Shown: positions 1 through 8,766, numbered from the stretch's first letter. The stretch is DNA of 64,000 nucleotides from RGIG5579 sp045602025 (GCA_045602025.1 JAZSAT010000004.1:1-64000), one strand, 5' to 3'. The notes: a model not told the origin generated them from the letters alone. A program made the numbers and translations.

Positions 1-270
1 ATGAATGCGATGATCGATTTCCATGGCGAGGAGAATTTCCGGTGCGATGTATTAAAATATCCTCACCACGGTGAAAAAAACTATTCTCCTTATATGATGA
101 AAGTCGCCTCCCCCAAGATCACGGTCATTACCACCACAAAGCCCCTGGTCAATCCCGAGCTTACCGCCCTTTGTAAACAGTACGGCCAGGTTTTCTTCCT
201 GAATGAAGGAGATCTCTTCCTTACATTGGACGGCAAAACCATCCAAACAAGCGGCATTTTACCGAGATAA
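1..270 (+). CDS. C-terminal part of a ComEC/Rec2-like MBL-fold protein (5' end cut by window)
   Basis: This is an open frame from the first base to a TAA at 268-270. The segment VLKYPHHG followed by a region ending GDLFLTLDG matches the end of the metallo-beta-lactamase-like domain found at the C-terminus of ComEC/Rec2 DNA-uptake proteins and of stand-alone secreted MBL hydrolases. Only 89 residues are visible. The ATG at base 1 could be internal to a longer gene, so no start is claimed. Without the upstream membrane domains I cannot tell ComEC from a stand-alone hydrolase. Confidence 0.6.
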   Translation: MNAMIDFHGEENFRCDVLKYPHHGEKNYSPYMMKVASPKITVITTTKPLVNPELTALCKQYGQVFFLNEGDLFLTLDGKTIQTSGILPR

Positions 271-451
271 AACCTTGTACCTTTTTCGAGAAAAAGGTAC
301 CCAAAAAGCTTCAACGAAAAGTATGAAATACAAAAAGAAAAAGATAACCTTAGATTAATTTCCAAGGTTATCTTTTTTTAGTCGGAAGTTTTCTTTGCTT
401 ACTTTCTTTTTCTAAAAGAAAGTAAGTCGCAGCCGATTTTACAAAGCAAGA
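271..451. repeat. Intergenic hairpin-rich repeat, copy R1, with terminator
   Basis: Three hairpins lie in tandem. The first, at 277-300, has 10-bp perfect arms GTACCTTTTT/AAAAAGGTAC around CGAG. The second, at 340-379, has arms AAAGATAACCTT/AAGGTTATCTTT followed by a T run, and is a plausible terminator for the partial gene. The third, at 399-425, has arms TTACTTTCTTTT/AAAAGAAAGTAA. The string GTCGCAGCCGATTTTACAAAG then abuts the end of nupQ. Related blocks recur at about 17.70, 35.76 and 42.9 kb. Confidence 0.75.
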
Positions 452-1405
452 TTAGCGTTCTTCGCGGAAGTAAGGAAGTCCCAATGCTGCCGGCGGCTGA
501 TTTTCCTTTTTGTCACGAATACTGGTAATGATCAGAACAAAAATGGTAAATACATAGGGGAGCATCTTTAAAAGAGCTGTCATTTCAAGACCTAAGTTCT
601 TGATACCGAGAAGAATGGGCAGATACATACTTGCAATGTAAAAAGCACCGAAGGCAATAGAGCCCACAATGGTAAGCGCAGGTCTCCACAGGGTGAAGAT
701 CACAAGAGCTACCGCAAGCCATCCCATAGGCTCAATGGATAAATATGCTTCCTGAGAGCCGGAATAGTCCATAATGTAGAACAGTCCGCCGAGAGCTGCA
801 ATACCGCAGCCGATGCAAGTGCCTACATATTTGTACTTTGTTACATTGATACCAACCGCATCAGCCGTAGCGGGATTCTCGCCCACTGCGCGGAGATTTA
901 AGCCCACACGGGTATTTTTCAGCACAAAGGATACCACAAGAGCAATAATGATCGCAAGGTATACCATACAGCCGAAATAGATCCAGTTTCCGTCTTCTCC
1001 CGTGAAGGGATAGCGGAAATAAGGAAGCGCGTACTGGCAGTTGCCCCAGGAGACATACATCATAATGTAGTTGGTCAGAGCCACACCGAAGGTGGTCATA
1101 ACAAGGCCGGTCACATTCTGATTGGCGCGGAGGGAAACAGTCAAAAAGCTATAGATCAGACCCATCAGCATACCGGTGAGAAAGCTTGACAGAATGGCAA
1201 TGGCAACCACAAGAACAGGGTGGATCCCCTTGCCTGCCATCATCTGAAGAGCCACACAGCCTCCTGCGCCGCCCATACACATAATACCGGGGATACCAAG
1301 GTTCAAATGACCCGCTTTTTCTACGATGATCTCACCTACCGCACCGTAAAGGAAGGTCATACCAACGGGAATCGCACAGAGAATAAAATCAAAAAGCGCG
1401 TTCAT
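452..1405 (-). CDS. nupQ: Nucleoside ABC transporter permease, NupQ/YufQ type
   Basis: This 317-residue, strongly hydrophobic protein is one of two permeases of a BMP-family nucleoside importer (inner-membrane pore). The GEIIVEKAGHLNLGIPG motif near the N-terminus and the GVGINVTKYKYVG-like stretch near residue 190 are typical of the BPD_transp_2 family. Its start overlaps the end of the second permease gene by 4 bp, and that gene in turn overlaps the ATPase gene, so the three are one translationally coupled operon. In Bacillus subtilis the orthologous set imports guanosine and related nucleosides. The exact substrate here is inferred. Confidence 0.9.
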   Translation of the reverse strand: MNALFDFILCAIPVGMTFLYGAVGEIIVEKAGHLNLGIPGIMCMGGAGGCVALQMMAGKGIHPVLVVAIAILSSFLTGMLMGLIYSFLTVSLRANQNVTGLVMTTFGVALTNYIMMYVSWGNCQYALPYFRYPFTGEDGNWIYFGCMVYLAIIIALVVSFVLKNTRVGLNLRAVGENPATADAVGINVTKYKYVGTCIGCGIAALGGLFYIMDYSGSQEAYLSIEPMGWLAVALVIFTLWRPALTIVGSIAFGAFYIASMYLPILLGIKNLGLEMTALLKMLPYVFTIFVLIITSIRDKKENQPPAALGLPYFREER

Positions 1406-2565
1406 TTCGTACCCTCCTTCTTTGCTTTTTTGCGGAATTTGATCTGGTAATTGATAAAGAATTCACAGCCTACAATAAAGAACAGGATGATTCCCACAAT
1501 AATACTGGGGAAGTCAGAGCCGATGCCGCTGGGCGCGTTCTGGCCCATAGACTTGGTTAAGAAGTTATCCACACGGACACTGCTCAGATCCGATACCAGC
1601 TGTGCGGCACCCAGATCCAGGAAGGTAATGATAAAGGCAGTACCGATCATCACAATAGGACTGAACTTTGCAAGCCAAGAGACCATGATCGCAGTAAAGC
1701 CAACACCGCCGGAGGTGTCAGCCGTAACAGAGTGGTCAAAGACCGCAACGATCAAAAAGCCCACAAGACCGCACAAAAGACCGGAAAGTGCCATGGTACG
1801 CATGGTAACCTTCTTCACATTGATACCGATGTAGCGTGCAGTATTTTCCGATTCACCTACAACGCTGATCTCATATCCCTGCTTCCCGTAGCGCAGATAG
1901 ATATGCATAAATACGGTCAAGATCAGAGCAATGAGAAGCACGGTCAATTCATCGCCGTAGTTCTGAAATTCGGGGAAAAGATTCAAGTGACCGAAATTCA
2001 GTTCACCCAGGGTGTTATCCTTCGGCTCCCAGATAGCAATGAGAAACTTTACAAACTGAATGGCAATATAGTTCATCATCAGGGTGAAAAGGGTCTCATT
2101 GGAATTCCAGATTGCCTTAAAGAAGGAAGGAATAAAGCCCCAAAGCGCACCCGCAAGAAGGGCGGATACAAGCATCATAAGAATAAGAACAGGCTCGGGA
2201 ACCTTACCGCCGAAATATACCACGCAGGTAACGGAAGCAAGAGCACCTACCATGATCTGTCCCTCACCGCCGATATTCCAGAATCGCATAAGGAACGCAG
2301 GCGTCAGGGCGAGGGCAACACCTAATAGAATGGAAAGCTCCTTTGCCATCTGCCACATTCTGCGCTCGGTACCGAAATTTCCGTCGATCATGGCAGAGAT
2401 CATCTTATCGGGGGTAACCCCTGCAAAAATATACGCAAACAGAGAACAAACCAAAAATGCGATCAGTACCGCGATCACGCGGATGATCAAATTTTTCCAC
2501 CAGGGAGAGCTTGCTCTTTTTACAATGTGAAAAAGAGGCTCATGAATATGTTTTTCTTTTTTCAC
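1402..2565 (-). CDS. nupP: Nucleoside ABC transporter permease, NupP/YufP type
   Basis: This is a 387-residue polytopic membrane protein. It contains TPAFLMRFWNIGGEGQIMVG, the conserved cytoplasmic-loop motif of YufP/BPD_transp_2 permeases, and a later GINVKKVTMRTMALSG segment. It pairs with the adjacent NupQ-like permease and both dock on the NupO-like ATPase. Its ends overlap both neighbours by 4 bp (ATGA type), indicating coupled translation. A cytoplasmic N-terminal tail of about 25 residues precedes the first membrane segment. Confidence 0.9.
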   Translation of the reverse strand: MKKEKHIHEPLFHIVKRASSPWWKNLIIRVIAVLIAFLVCSLFAYIFAGVTPDKMISAMIDGNFGTERRMWQMAKELSILLGVALALTPAFLMRFWNIGGEGQIMVGALASVTCVVYFGGKVPEPVLILMMLVSALLAGALWGFIPSFFKAIWNSNETLFTLMMNYIAIQFVKFLIAIWEPKDNTLGELNFGHLNLFPEFQNYGDELTVLLIALILTVFMHIYLRYGKQGYEISVVGESENTARYIGINVKKVTMRTMALSGLLCGLVGFLIVAVFDHSVTADTSGGVGFTAIMVSWLAKFSPIVMIGTAFIITFLDLGAAQLVSDLSSVRVDNFLTKSMGQNAPSGIGSDFPSIIVGIILFFIVGCEFFINYQIKFRKKAKKEGTK

Positions 2566-4130
2566 TTTTCACTCTCTCCTTCCTGATTTTCCGTTTCGGT
2601 CTCTTTGGTTTCTTCCACCTTTGTCATCAGAAGACCGATCTCTTCCTTGGTCACGCTTCTGCCGTCACAAATACCCGTTACCTTGCCGCCGCAAAGCACC
2701 AGGATCCTGTCACAAAGCTCCAGGAGCACATCAAGGTCCTCACCGACAAATACAACCGCAACGCCTTTTTGCTTTTGCTTTGTCAAAAGATTGTAAATGG
2801 TGTAGGAGGAGTTGATATCAAGTCCTCGTACAGGGTATGCGGCCATAAGTACCGTGGGGGCAGATGCAATTTCTCTTCCCACAAGCACCTTCTGCACATT
2901 ACCGCCGGACAGACGGCGCACAGGGGTCGACACACCGGGCGTCACCACTTCAAGGCTTTCTATAATGCTTTCCGCAAGCTTTTTGGGATTCTTTCGGTCA
3001 AGGAAGACGCTCTTACCCTTGCTGTAGCTGCGGAGCATCATATTATCTACAATGTCCATACTGCCTACAAGACCCATACCGAGTCTATCCTCGGGCACAA
3101 AGGAAAGACGAACACCAAGATCCCGGATCTGAAGCGGGGTTTTATCACGAAGGTTTTCTTCCCTTGCTGTTTTGGGATCAATGTAAACGATCTGGCCCTC
3201 TTCCACCTTCTGAAGGCCTGCGATGGACTCCAGAAGCTCCTTCTGTCCGCTGCCTGCAATACCCGCAATACCTAAGATCTCACCGGCATTTGCAGAAAAG
3301 GAAATGTGATCCAAGATCTTTCTTCCGTCCTCGTCCTGTACGGTCAGATCTTTAACAAAAAGCCTTTCCTGTACATTTTCGGGATCGGGCCTGTCAATAT
3401 TCAAACTGATCTTTTTTCCGACCATCATCTCCGTCAATTCGCCTTCGGTGGTTTTTGCCGTTTCCACCGTAGCAATGTGCTCACCCTTGCGAAGGATGGC
3501 AACACGGTCGGAAATGCTCATAACCTCATGGAGCTTATGGGTAATAATGAGAATAGACTTACCATCCTCACGCATCTTTCGGAGCACCTGAAAGAGCTTT
3601 TGTGTTTCCTGGGGGGTAAGAACCGCCGTGGGTTCGTCAAGAATGAGGATATCCGCGCCACGGTAAAGAACCTTCAGGATCTCCACCGTCTGCTTTTCGG
3701 AAACGCTCATCTCATGGATCTTTTTTCTGGGGTCAATGTGGAAGCCGTAACGCTTACACAGGGAGAACACCTTGTCGTTGACTTCCTTTAAATTGAATTT
3801 TTTGCCGTCACGAATACCCAAGGTGATATTTTCTGCAGCAGAAAAAACATCCACAAGCTTGAAGTGCTGATGGATCATACCGATCTTATAGGAAAACGCA
3901 TCTTTTGGGGAACGGATGACCGCCTCATTTCCTCCAACAAAGATCTGTCCCTCGTCGGGATAGTAAATGCCGGAGATCATATTCATCAGAGTAGTCTTTC
4001 CGCAACCGTTTTCACCGAGAACCGCTAAAATCTCCCCTTGATACACGGTCAGATCCACTTTGTTGTTGGCGATCACAGGTCCGAAAAATTTCGATACCCC
4101 ACGAAGCTCTAAGGCAATGGATTGATTCAC
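2562..4130 (-). CDS. nupO: Nucleoside ABC transporter ATP-binding protein, duplicated NBD, NupO/YufO type
   Basis: This 522-residue protein has two ABC modules in tandem. The first has Walker A GENGCGKTT (about residue 40), signature VSEKQTVEIL and Walker B ILILDEPTAVLTP. The second has a relaxed nucleotide site GIAGSGQKE, signature RLSGGNVQKVLVGRE, and AAYPVRGLD in place of a normal Walker B. One degenerate site is the rule in the YufO/RbsA-like family. It energises the two permeases encoded downstream and ends in an acidic tail. A hairpin separates it from the binding-protein gene. Confidence 0.92.
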   Translation of the reverse strand: MNQSIALELRGVSKFFGPVIANNKVDLTVYQGEILAVLGENGCGKTTLMNMISGIYYPDEGQIFVGGNEAVIRSPKDAFSYKIGMIHQHFKLVDVFSAAENITLGIRDGKKFNLKEVNDKVFSLCKRYGFHIDPRKKIHEMSVSEKQTVEILKVLYRGADILILDEPTAVLTPQETQKLFQVLRKMREDGKSILIITHKLHEVMSISDRVAILRKGEHIATVETAKTTEGELTEMMVGKKISLNIDRPDPENVQERLFVKDLTVQDEDGRKILDHISFSANAGEILGIAGIAGSGQKELLESIAGLQKVEEGQIVYIDPKTAREENLRDKTPLQIRDLGVRLSFVPEDRLGMGLVGSMDIVDNMMLRSYSKGKSVFLDRKNPKKLAESIIESLEVVTPGVSTPVRRLSGGNVQKVLVGREIASAPTVLMAAYPVRGLDINSSYTIYNLLTKQKQKGVAVVFVGEDLDVLLELCDRILVLCGGKVTGICDGRSVTKEEIGLLMTKVEETKETETENQEGESEK

Positions 4131-4163
4131 TTCTTTTCCTCCGAAATTTGTTTCACATTTGAG

Positions 4164-4196
4164 AAAAGGCGGAGCCGAGGCTCCGCCTTTTTTTGT
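4164..4196 (-). terminator. Hairpin between bmpA and nupO
   Basis: The arms are AAAAGGCGGAGC and GCTCCGCCTTTT around CGAG. Read on the minus strand it is followed by only four Ts, so partial termination is likely. That would give more binding protein than membrane components, the usual stoichiometry for ABC importers. Confidence 0.6.
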
Positions 4197-4202
4197 TTTA
4201 TC

Positions 4203-5462
4203 TTAGAATTTTGCGTTCAAAAGGGTGATGCCGTCGATCTGAATATCGAAGTAAGGAGCACTGCGGAACTTGGATTCCTCAAATGCGGTCTTTTCAGATT
4301 CAACTACAGCCTCGGTGTCACCGGTGAAAGCTTCATCGGTATCAACATCAGCCAGGTAAGAGGTGAGAAGGCCGTTCTCTTCGGTGCTCGCATTCTGGTT
4401 CTTTTCGTCGGTAACGGTAACGGTAAAGGATGCGGTCTCAAATACCTTGCGGGTACCTGCAACGAGCTGACCCTTGTATTCGTCGATCTTAGCCTGGGTG
4501 TTAGCAGCAGCAGCCTTTTCGTTTACATCGGTAAGAACAACAGAACCGGTCTCGATGGTACCTGTCCAGTCTGCGGGAATCTCATTGCCCTTGCCGGCCA
4601 TGGTCTTTTCGCAGATCAGCTTGAAGTAAGGAGTCCAATCGATCTTGGAAGCTACGATAAAGGTCTCGGGGCAAGCTTCTTCGTTGGATACATTGTAAGA
4701 GATGTTGGGAACGCCCTTTTCTTCGCAAACGGAAGGAGCACCCATAGAGTCAGCATGCTGAGAAATAAGAACACAACCGTTCTGGATCAGAGCGTTTGCA
4801 GCGTTCTTTTCTTCGATTTCGTCATACCAGGAGCCGGTGAACTGAACTTCCATGGTAACTTCGGGAACGATTTCCTTTACGCCAAGGTAGAAGGAGGTGT
4901 AGCCGGAGATAACTTCAGCATAGGTGAATGCACCAACATAACCGATCTTGGGAACGAGGGTGGAATCAGCTGCCATCATTTCCTTCAGCTTCAGACCTGC
5001 AGCGATACCAACCAGGTATCTGCCTTCGTAGATAGAAGCGAAAGCGTTGTGGAAGTTGTCGAGCTTTTCGGTGTGAGCAGTGGTACCGGTAGCGTGGCAG
5101 AACTGAACATCCTTAAACTCTTTTGCAGCCTTGAGAAGGTAGGATTCGTGGCCGAAGGAGTTTGCGAAAACCACTTTGCAGCCTGCGTCAACCAGGTCAG
5201 CAGCAGCGTCGTAGCATTCGTTGCCTTCGGGGATGTTCTTCTTGAAGATTACCTGATCTTCCTTCAGACCGAGGTCTTTAGAAGCCTTTTCAACTGCCTG
5301 GATGAAGTTCAGGTCGTAGGTTGATTTCTCGTCGTGGAGGCAAATAACGCCCAGCTTAAAGCTGTCTTCTTTCTGTTCGCCTTCTTCCTTAGCGCAGGAA
5401 ACGAAGAGGAAACAAGAAGCGATCATTGCAACTGCGAGAAGTACGGAAAGAATTCTTTTCAT
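4203..5462 (-). CDS. bmpA: BMP-family nucleoside-binding lipoprotein
   Basis: This 419-residue extracytoplasmic substrate-binding lipoprotein belongs to a nucleoside ABC importer. The N-terminus MKRILSVLLAVAMIASCFLF is a signal peptide, with a lipobox ending VSC (predicted lipidated Cys about 26). The mature part starts acidic. Motifs such as GVICLHDEKSTYDLNF, NSFGHESYLLKAAKE, GYVGAF and ISQHADSMGAP are those of the Bmp/Med (PBP1-like) family. It heads the operon with the ATPase and two permeases. A strong promoter and an AAGGAG site precede it. I see no purine riboswitch in the leader of about 70 nt. Confidence 0.93.
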   Translation of the reverse strand: MKRILSVLLAVAMIASCFLFVSCAKEEGEQKEDSFKLGVICLHDEKSTYDLNFIQAVEKASKDLGLKEDQVIFKKNIPEGNECYDAAADLVDAGCKVVFANSFGHESYLLKAAKEFKDVQFCHATGTTAHTEKLDNFHNAFASIYEGRYLVGIAAGLKLKEMMAADSTLVPKIGYVGAFTYAEVISGYTSFYLGVKEIVPEVTMEVQFTGSWYDEIEEKNAANALIQNGCVLISQHADSMGAPSVCEEKGVPNISYNVSNEEACPETFIVASKIDWTPYFKLICEKTMAGKGNEIPADWTGTIETGSVVLTDVNEKAAAANTQAKIDEYKGQLVAGTRKVFETASFTVTVTDEKNQNASTEENGLLTSYLADVDTDEAFTGDTEAVVESEKTAFEESKFRSAPYFDIQIDGITLLNAKF

Positions 5463-5537
5463 TGCTTTTTCTCCTTAAAAAATAATATCCTTTCTTCTCC
5501 GATTTTGTAAAAAACAGGGAGAAAAAAGTTCACCTAT

Positions 5538-5566
5538 ATTCTACCCCCAAATCCCTTTTCTGTCAA
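5538..5566 (-). promoter_or_regulatory. Sigma-A promoter of the nucleoside transporter operon
   Basis: On the minus strand, TTGACA (5561-5566) and TAGAAT (5538-5543) are 17 bp apart, upstream of bmpA. AAGGAG lies at 5471-5476 before the start codon. Confidence 0.8.
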
Positions 5567-5681
5567 CATTTTTTCTCCCTTTTTTCATCTTTATTCCAAA
5601 ACTTTTCCCTCTCCTCTCTTGTTTTTCTCTTTGGAAAATGCTATGATGAAAACAGTTCTAAAAAGCATAAGGAGTTCTTCT

Positions 5682-6452
5682 ATGGCTCATTTCGAAATAA
5701 CATATAATTCAAAAGAGGTAAAAAAAGCCGTCACCGTTAATGTCTTTTTGCCGGAAAAGCCAAAGACCGATCCCGAGGCAGGGCCACCTGTAGGAAAATT
5801 CAAGACCCTTTGGCTGTTTCACGGCTTAAACGGCAACCGGGACAGCTGGATCCAAAACACCTCCATCGAGCGCTACGCCATCGACCACGGCATCGCAGTG
5901 GTTATGCCGGAGGTAGACCGCAGCTTTTATACGGACCTGCCCTGCGGCTGGAATTATTTTTCCTTCGTGGCAAAGGAGCTTCCCGCGGTTTTGCGCTCTT
6001 ATTTTACAGGTATGAGTGAAAAAAGAGAGGACAATTTTGTCATCGGTCAATCCATGGGTGGCTACGGTGCCTTAAAATGCGCTCTTACCTTCCCCGAAAA
6101 TTACTTCGGCGTCGCCTCTCTTTCGGGCGTTACGGATATTACCCGAAAGGGCAGACCCTATGATCTCGCGGAATGGCGTACCCTCTTCGGCTTTGATCTG
6201 AACAGCGCAGAGGATCTGGCCGGAAGTGAAAACGACCTGTTTTTCCTTGCTGAAAAGCAAAAGGAAAAGCCCCTTCCCAAAATCTTTCTCTGGTGCGGCA
6301 CCGAGGATCCCCTTCTCCCTTCAAACCAAGCCTTTCACGAGCATTTGGTCAAGCTTGGCATTGACCATCACTACAGCGAAAGCGAAGGAGACCATACCTG
6401 GAAATGGTGGGACAGTAAGGTTCAGGCAGCCCTTTCCTATTTTTTGGATTAA
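5682..6452 (+). CDS. Esterase of the EstA/S-formylglutathione hydrolase-like family
   Basis: This alpha/beta-hydrolase has 256 residues from the chosen start. The nucleophile elbow is GQSMGGYGALK, the oxyanion/entry region reads LWLFHGLNGNRDSWI, and a catalytic His lies near the C-terminus in EGDHTWKWWD. An Asp in GTEDPLLP completes the likely triad. The family hydrolyses short acyl esters, including tributyrin- and feruloyl-type substrates. The ATG at 5682 is chosen because AAGGAG (5669-5674) precedes it by 7 bp. An in-frame ATG at 5619 has no such site. Cytoplasmic, no signal peptide, monocistronic. Confidence 0.88.
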   Translation: MAHFEITYNSKEVKKAVTVNVFLPEKPKTDPEAGPPVGKFKTLWLFHGLNGNRDSWIQNTSIERYAIDHGIAVVMPEVDRSFYTDLPCGWNYFSFVAKELPAVLRSYFTGMSEKREDNFVIGQSMGGYGALKCALTFPENYFGVASLSGVTDITRKGRPYDLAEWRTLFGFDLNSAEDLAGSENDLFFLAEKQKEKPLPKIFLWCGTEDPLLPSNQAFHEHLVKLGIDHHYSESEGDHTWKWWDSKVQAALSYFLD

Positions 6453-6458
6453 AATCAA

Positions 6459-6488
6459 AATTCCGAAGCAGATGCTTCGGAATTTTTT
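6459..6488. terminator. Bidirectional terminator between convergent esterase and patatin genes
   Basis: The arms AATTCCGAAGC and GCTTCGGAATT surround AGAT, followed by a T run on the plus strand and by an A run (Ts on the minus strand) on the other side. It overlaps the patatin gene stop codon. Confidence 0.85.
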
Positions 6489-7335
6489 ATTCAGCAAGGA
6501 ATTTTTTTATTTCTGCCATATTTTCTTTTGCGGTTTCATACCCGATCTTATGGGCAAGAGAAAGCTTTTTTGGATCCTTTTCCAGTCTTCCCACGGGAAG
6601 CATCTCTTTTGGAGAGAGCACAAAGGCTTTTCCTTCCTTTTCCCTTTGGAAAACATATTCCTTTTCCCCGTTATACATTTCATGTCTTGTTGCCATTGCC
6701 CGATAGATGCCGCTTTTTCTGCCGTATAAAAGCGCGATCAGAGAAAGAGCGGAGGCCTTTTCCTTCTTGTAAATTCGAGGCTGTGTCAGGACCACAAGGT
6801 TTTTTTCATACCCTTTCTTTTCCATAAAGGAAAGGGGAATGGAATCGGAAATACCTCCGTCAAGATATTCTTTTCCGTCGAGCCTTACCTTTCTTGAAAC
6901 CATGGGCATAGAAGCGGAGGCGCGAAAAAGATCCAGCTGTCTTTTTCTGTCTCCCTCACAGCGGACATATTCGGGCTCGCCCGATGCGGTGTCGGTCAAA
7001 ACCGCAAAAAAGGGCATTTCATTTTTTTCATAGGCTTCCCAATCAAAGGGATCGAGAATGCTCGGCAGGGTGTCATAGCAAAACCTTGCTCCGTAAAGAT
7101 CCCCCGTGGTCAGAAGCGAATAGAAGCTGCAGTATCTTTTATCCCTGCAGTATTTGGTATTATACCTTAAAACGCGACCCTTCTGACGGGATTTAAAATT
7201 ACACCCGAAGGCCGCGCCGGCGCTGACACCCACTGCCCCGTCAAACAGGATCCCCTCTTCCAAAAGGGCGTCCAGTACCCCTGCGGTAAACAGTCCCCGC
7301 ATAGCTCCGCCTTCCAGTACAAGTCCTTTTTTCAT
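6487..7335 (-). CDS. Patatin-like phospholipase (YjjU/RssA-like)
   Basis: This 282-residue protein is of the bacterial patatin family, with a Ser-Asp catalytic dyad. The glycine-rich oxyanion loop is GLVLEGGAMRGLFTAG at the extreme N-terminus, the nucleophile motif is GVSAG, and the dyad Asp is in DGGISDSIP. No signal peptide is seen, so it should act in the cytosol on acyl lipids. The natural substrate is unknown. It stands alone with its own promoter. Confidence 0.88.
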   Translation of the reverse strand: MKKGLVLEGGAMRGLFTAGVLDALLEEGILFDGAVGVSAGAAFGCNFKSRQKGRVLRYNTKYCRDKRYCSFYSLLTTGDLYGARFCYDTLPSILDPFDWEAYEKNEMPFFAVLTDTASGEPEYVRCEGDRKRQLDLFRASASMPMVSRKVRLDGKEYLDGGISDSIPLSFMEKKGYEKNLVVLTQPRIYKKEKASALSLIALLYGRKSGIYRAMATRHEMYNGEKEYVFQREKEGKAFVLSPKEMLPVGRLEKDPKKLSLAHKIGYETAKENMAEIKKFLAE

Positions 7336-7363
7336 TCTCTTTCCTCTTTTCTGAAATCAATTT

Positions 7364-7392
7364 ATTGTACCGCAAAATTCTTTTTTTGACAA
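7364..7392 (-). promoter_or_regulatory. Promoter of the patatin-like gene
   Basis: On the minus strand, TTGTCA (7387-7392), a 17-bp spacer and TACAAT (7364-7369). It is arranged divergently with the DUF1292 promoter. Confidence 0.65.
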
Positions 7393-7422
7393 GTAAAGAG
7401 AAAAAGCCTTGATGCAAAATAC

Positions 7423-7451
7423 TTGACGAATGGCATAAAACAAGGTAAAAT
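7423..7451 (+). promoter_or_regulatory. Promoter of the DUF1292 gene
   Basis: TTGACG (7423-7428), 17-bp spacer, TAAAAT (7446-7451), with a strong TAGGAGGT ribosome site (7468-7474) before the ATG at 7480. Confidence 0.75.
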
Positions 7452-7479
7452 AGAGAAAATAACCTTTAGGAGGTAACTT

Positions 7480-7776
7480 ATGAGCGAAAAAGAATTGGAT
7501 ATGAATGAATTGGAACCCGATCGCGTCACCCTCACCGACGAAGAAGGGGTAGAAAGAGAATTTGACATCATCGGCACTCTGCAGATGGATGGCAACGACT
7601 ATTTTGCTCTGGTTGCCGTAGACGGCAACGAGGATGAGTACATCGTTCTCAAGGCAGTAGAGGAAGATGGGGAAGAGGTTCTCATCACCATCGACGACGA
7701 TGACGAATTCGATCGCGTTGCCGACGCTTTCGACAATGAAATGATGGAAGAGATCGATCTGGACGAAAACGAATAA
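7480..7776 (+). CDS. DUF1292 family small acidic protein (YrzB-like)
   Basis: This 98-residue, very acidic protein with the pattern VTLTDEEGVEREFDIIG ... YFALVAVDGNEDEYIVLKAVEE matches DUF1292, widespread in Bacillota and often near the RuvX/YrzL genes. No enzymatic motif is visible and no biochemical role is established. Here it stands alone, directly upstream of a probable 6S RNA. Promoter and ribosome site are near consensus, suggesting abundant expression. Confidence 0.85.
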   Translation: MSEKELDMNELEPDRVTLTDEEGVEREFDIIGTLQMDGNDYFALVAVDGNEDEYIVLKAVEEDGEEVLITIDDDDEFDRVADAFDNEMMEEIDLDENE

Positions 7777-7779
7777 ATT

Positions 7780-7975
7780 TCGTTTTACCTGCCCTTCTCG
7801 TGATGAAGACGACAAGAAACCTACGAATTGAAATTGGAGCCCGGCTTCTCAAAACGGCTGCAGACCTCCCCATGCGGGAAGATGGGAGCACATAAGTTCG
7901 AGAGAGGGCACCGCCCCTGGCTATGTGGGGTTTTCACTTCTCTTCACACGGCTGCGGCGGGCTTCAAAATTTATT
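7780..7975 (+). ncRNA. ssrS: Probable 6S RNA (SsrS), boundaries approximate
   Basis: A non-coding stretch of about 190 nt has a closing stem (TTTT and GCCC near 7785-7794 with GGGC and AAAA near 7960-7970). GCTGCGGCGGGC near its 3' end recalls the GCGGCGG signature of 6S RNAs. Internal hairpins include CTCCCCAT/ATGGGAG around 7866-7887. Length and long-rod appearance fit 6S RNA, which binds sigma-A RNA polymerase. This was recognised by eye without a covariance model. A short palindrome at about 7963-7980 and the hairpin at 8013-8043 could end the transcript. Confidence 0.5.
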
Positions 7976-8012
7976 TTGAATTACCTTTATCGGTTCTATC
8001 CGTATAAAAAGG

Positions 8013-8043
8013 AAAAGCCTCGATGAAATTCATCGGGGCTTTT
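8013..8043. terminator. Hairpin terminator between the ncRNA and the HAD gene
   Basis: The arms AAAAGCCTCGATGAA and TTCATCGGGGCTTTT (one mismatch) have Ts on both sides. It can serve the plus-strand ncRNA and the minus-strand HAD operon. Confidence 0.7.
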
Positions 8044-8077
8044 CTCATTCTTAAGAGAAGATTTTTCTTCTCTTTTT

Positions 8078-8764
8078 TTATATTCTTTCCAAAATATGGC
8101 GAAGGCCTTCCTCAACTGTGGCAAAATTCACACTGGCTCGTTTCGGATCGGGAAGGTCGATCCCGACGGAGTACCCTGCCACATCGAACATGGAATAGTC
8201 ATTGGTCCAATCACCGAAGGCGATCATATCCTTTACCGAAACACCCGTAATGGAGGAAAGAAGGCGAAGGCCCTCCCCCTTGGACAGGCGGCTGTATTCA
8301 ATATCAAAGCAGTCCTTGTGCTCGTATACCACAAGCTCCATTTCGGGAGTAATAAAGTCATCCAGCATTTTTTTGATCGGGGGAAAATCCTCCTGAAAAT
8401 GAGGAAAAGGGGTCAGCGCCGTTTCATTTGGCTGATACCAGATGCGCCCGGGAAACTCTCTTTCGAGCTTTTTTCGGATCTCCCTTAGGGCCGCGCGGGT
8501 GATCTCGGGCATATCCGCCTCTTTGTAATAAACGGGAGGAAGGTTCACTCCTTCCTGGATCACACCGCCGTTTTCCCCAATGAGGATGGCTCCCTCCAGA
8601 CCCATCTGTCTTGCAAAGCCGCAGAGATAAAAGGTAGGCTTTCCGCTGGAAAGGGCAATGTTCACGCCCTTTTCCTCAAGGGCGTGGAGAAGGCGGACCG
8701 TTTCTTCCGATGCCGCCTTTCCTACCTTTGCAAGGGTTCCGTCAAGGTCAAATACGGCAAACAA
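8078..8764 (-). CDS. HAD-superfamily phosphatase, Cof/phosphoglycolate-phosphatase-like (IIB cap)
   Basis: This 228-residue protein has HAD motif I FDLDGTLAK at the N-terminus, motif II ALSSGKP, a conserved Lys in LSKGEGLRLL and motif III GDWTNDYSMF. Layout and length fit the subclass IIB phosphatases acting on sugar phosphates or phosphoglycolate. It starts 2 bp after the stop of the surface-protein gene, so it is the last gene of that operon. The substrate cannot be told from sequence. Confidence 0.85.
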   Translation of the reverse strand: MFAVFDLDGTLAKVGKAASEETVRLLHALEEKGVNIALSSGKPTFYLCGFARQMGLEGAILIGENGGVIQEGVNLPPVYYKEADMPEITRAALREIRKKLEREFPGRIWYQPNETALTPFPHFQEDFPPIKKMLDDFITPEMELVVYEHKDCFDIEYSRLSKGEGLRLLSSITGVSVKDMIAFGDWTNDYSMFDVAGYSVGIDLPDPKRASVNFATVEEGLRHILERI

Positions 8765-8766
8765 GC

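Noticed and set aside
4122..5324. 400-codon open frame opposite bmpA
   Set aside because: It is the antisense of a well supported lipoprotein gene. The composition is that of a mirrored frame, with no ribosome site and no recognisable domain.
5463..5560. Possible purine riboswitch before bmpA
   Set aside because: The leader after the mapped promoter is only about 70 nt and lacks the conserved purine-riboswitch junction sequences.
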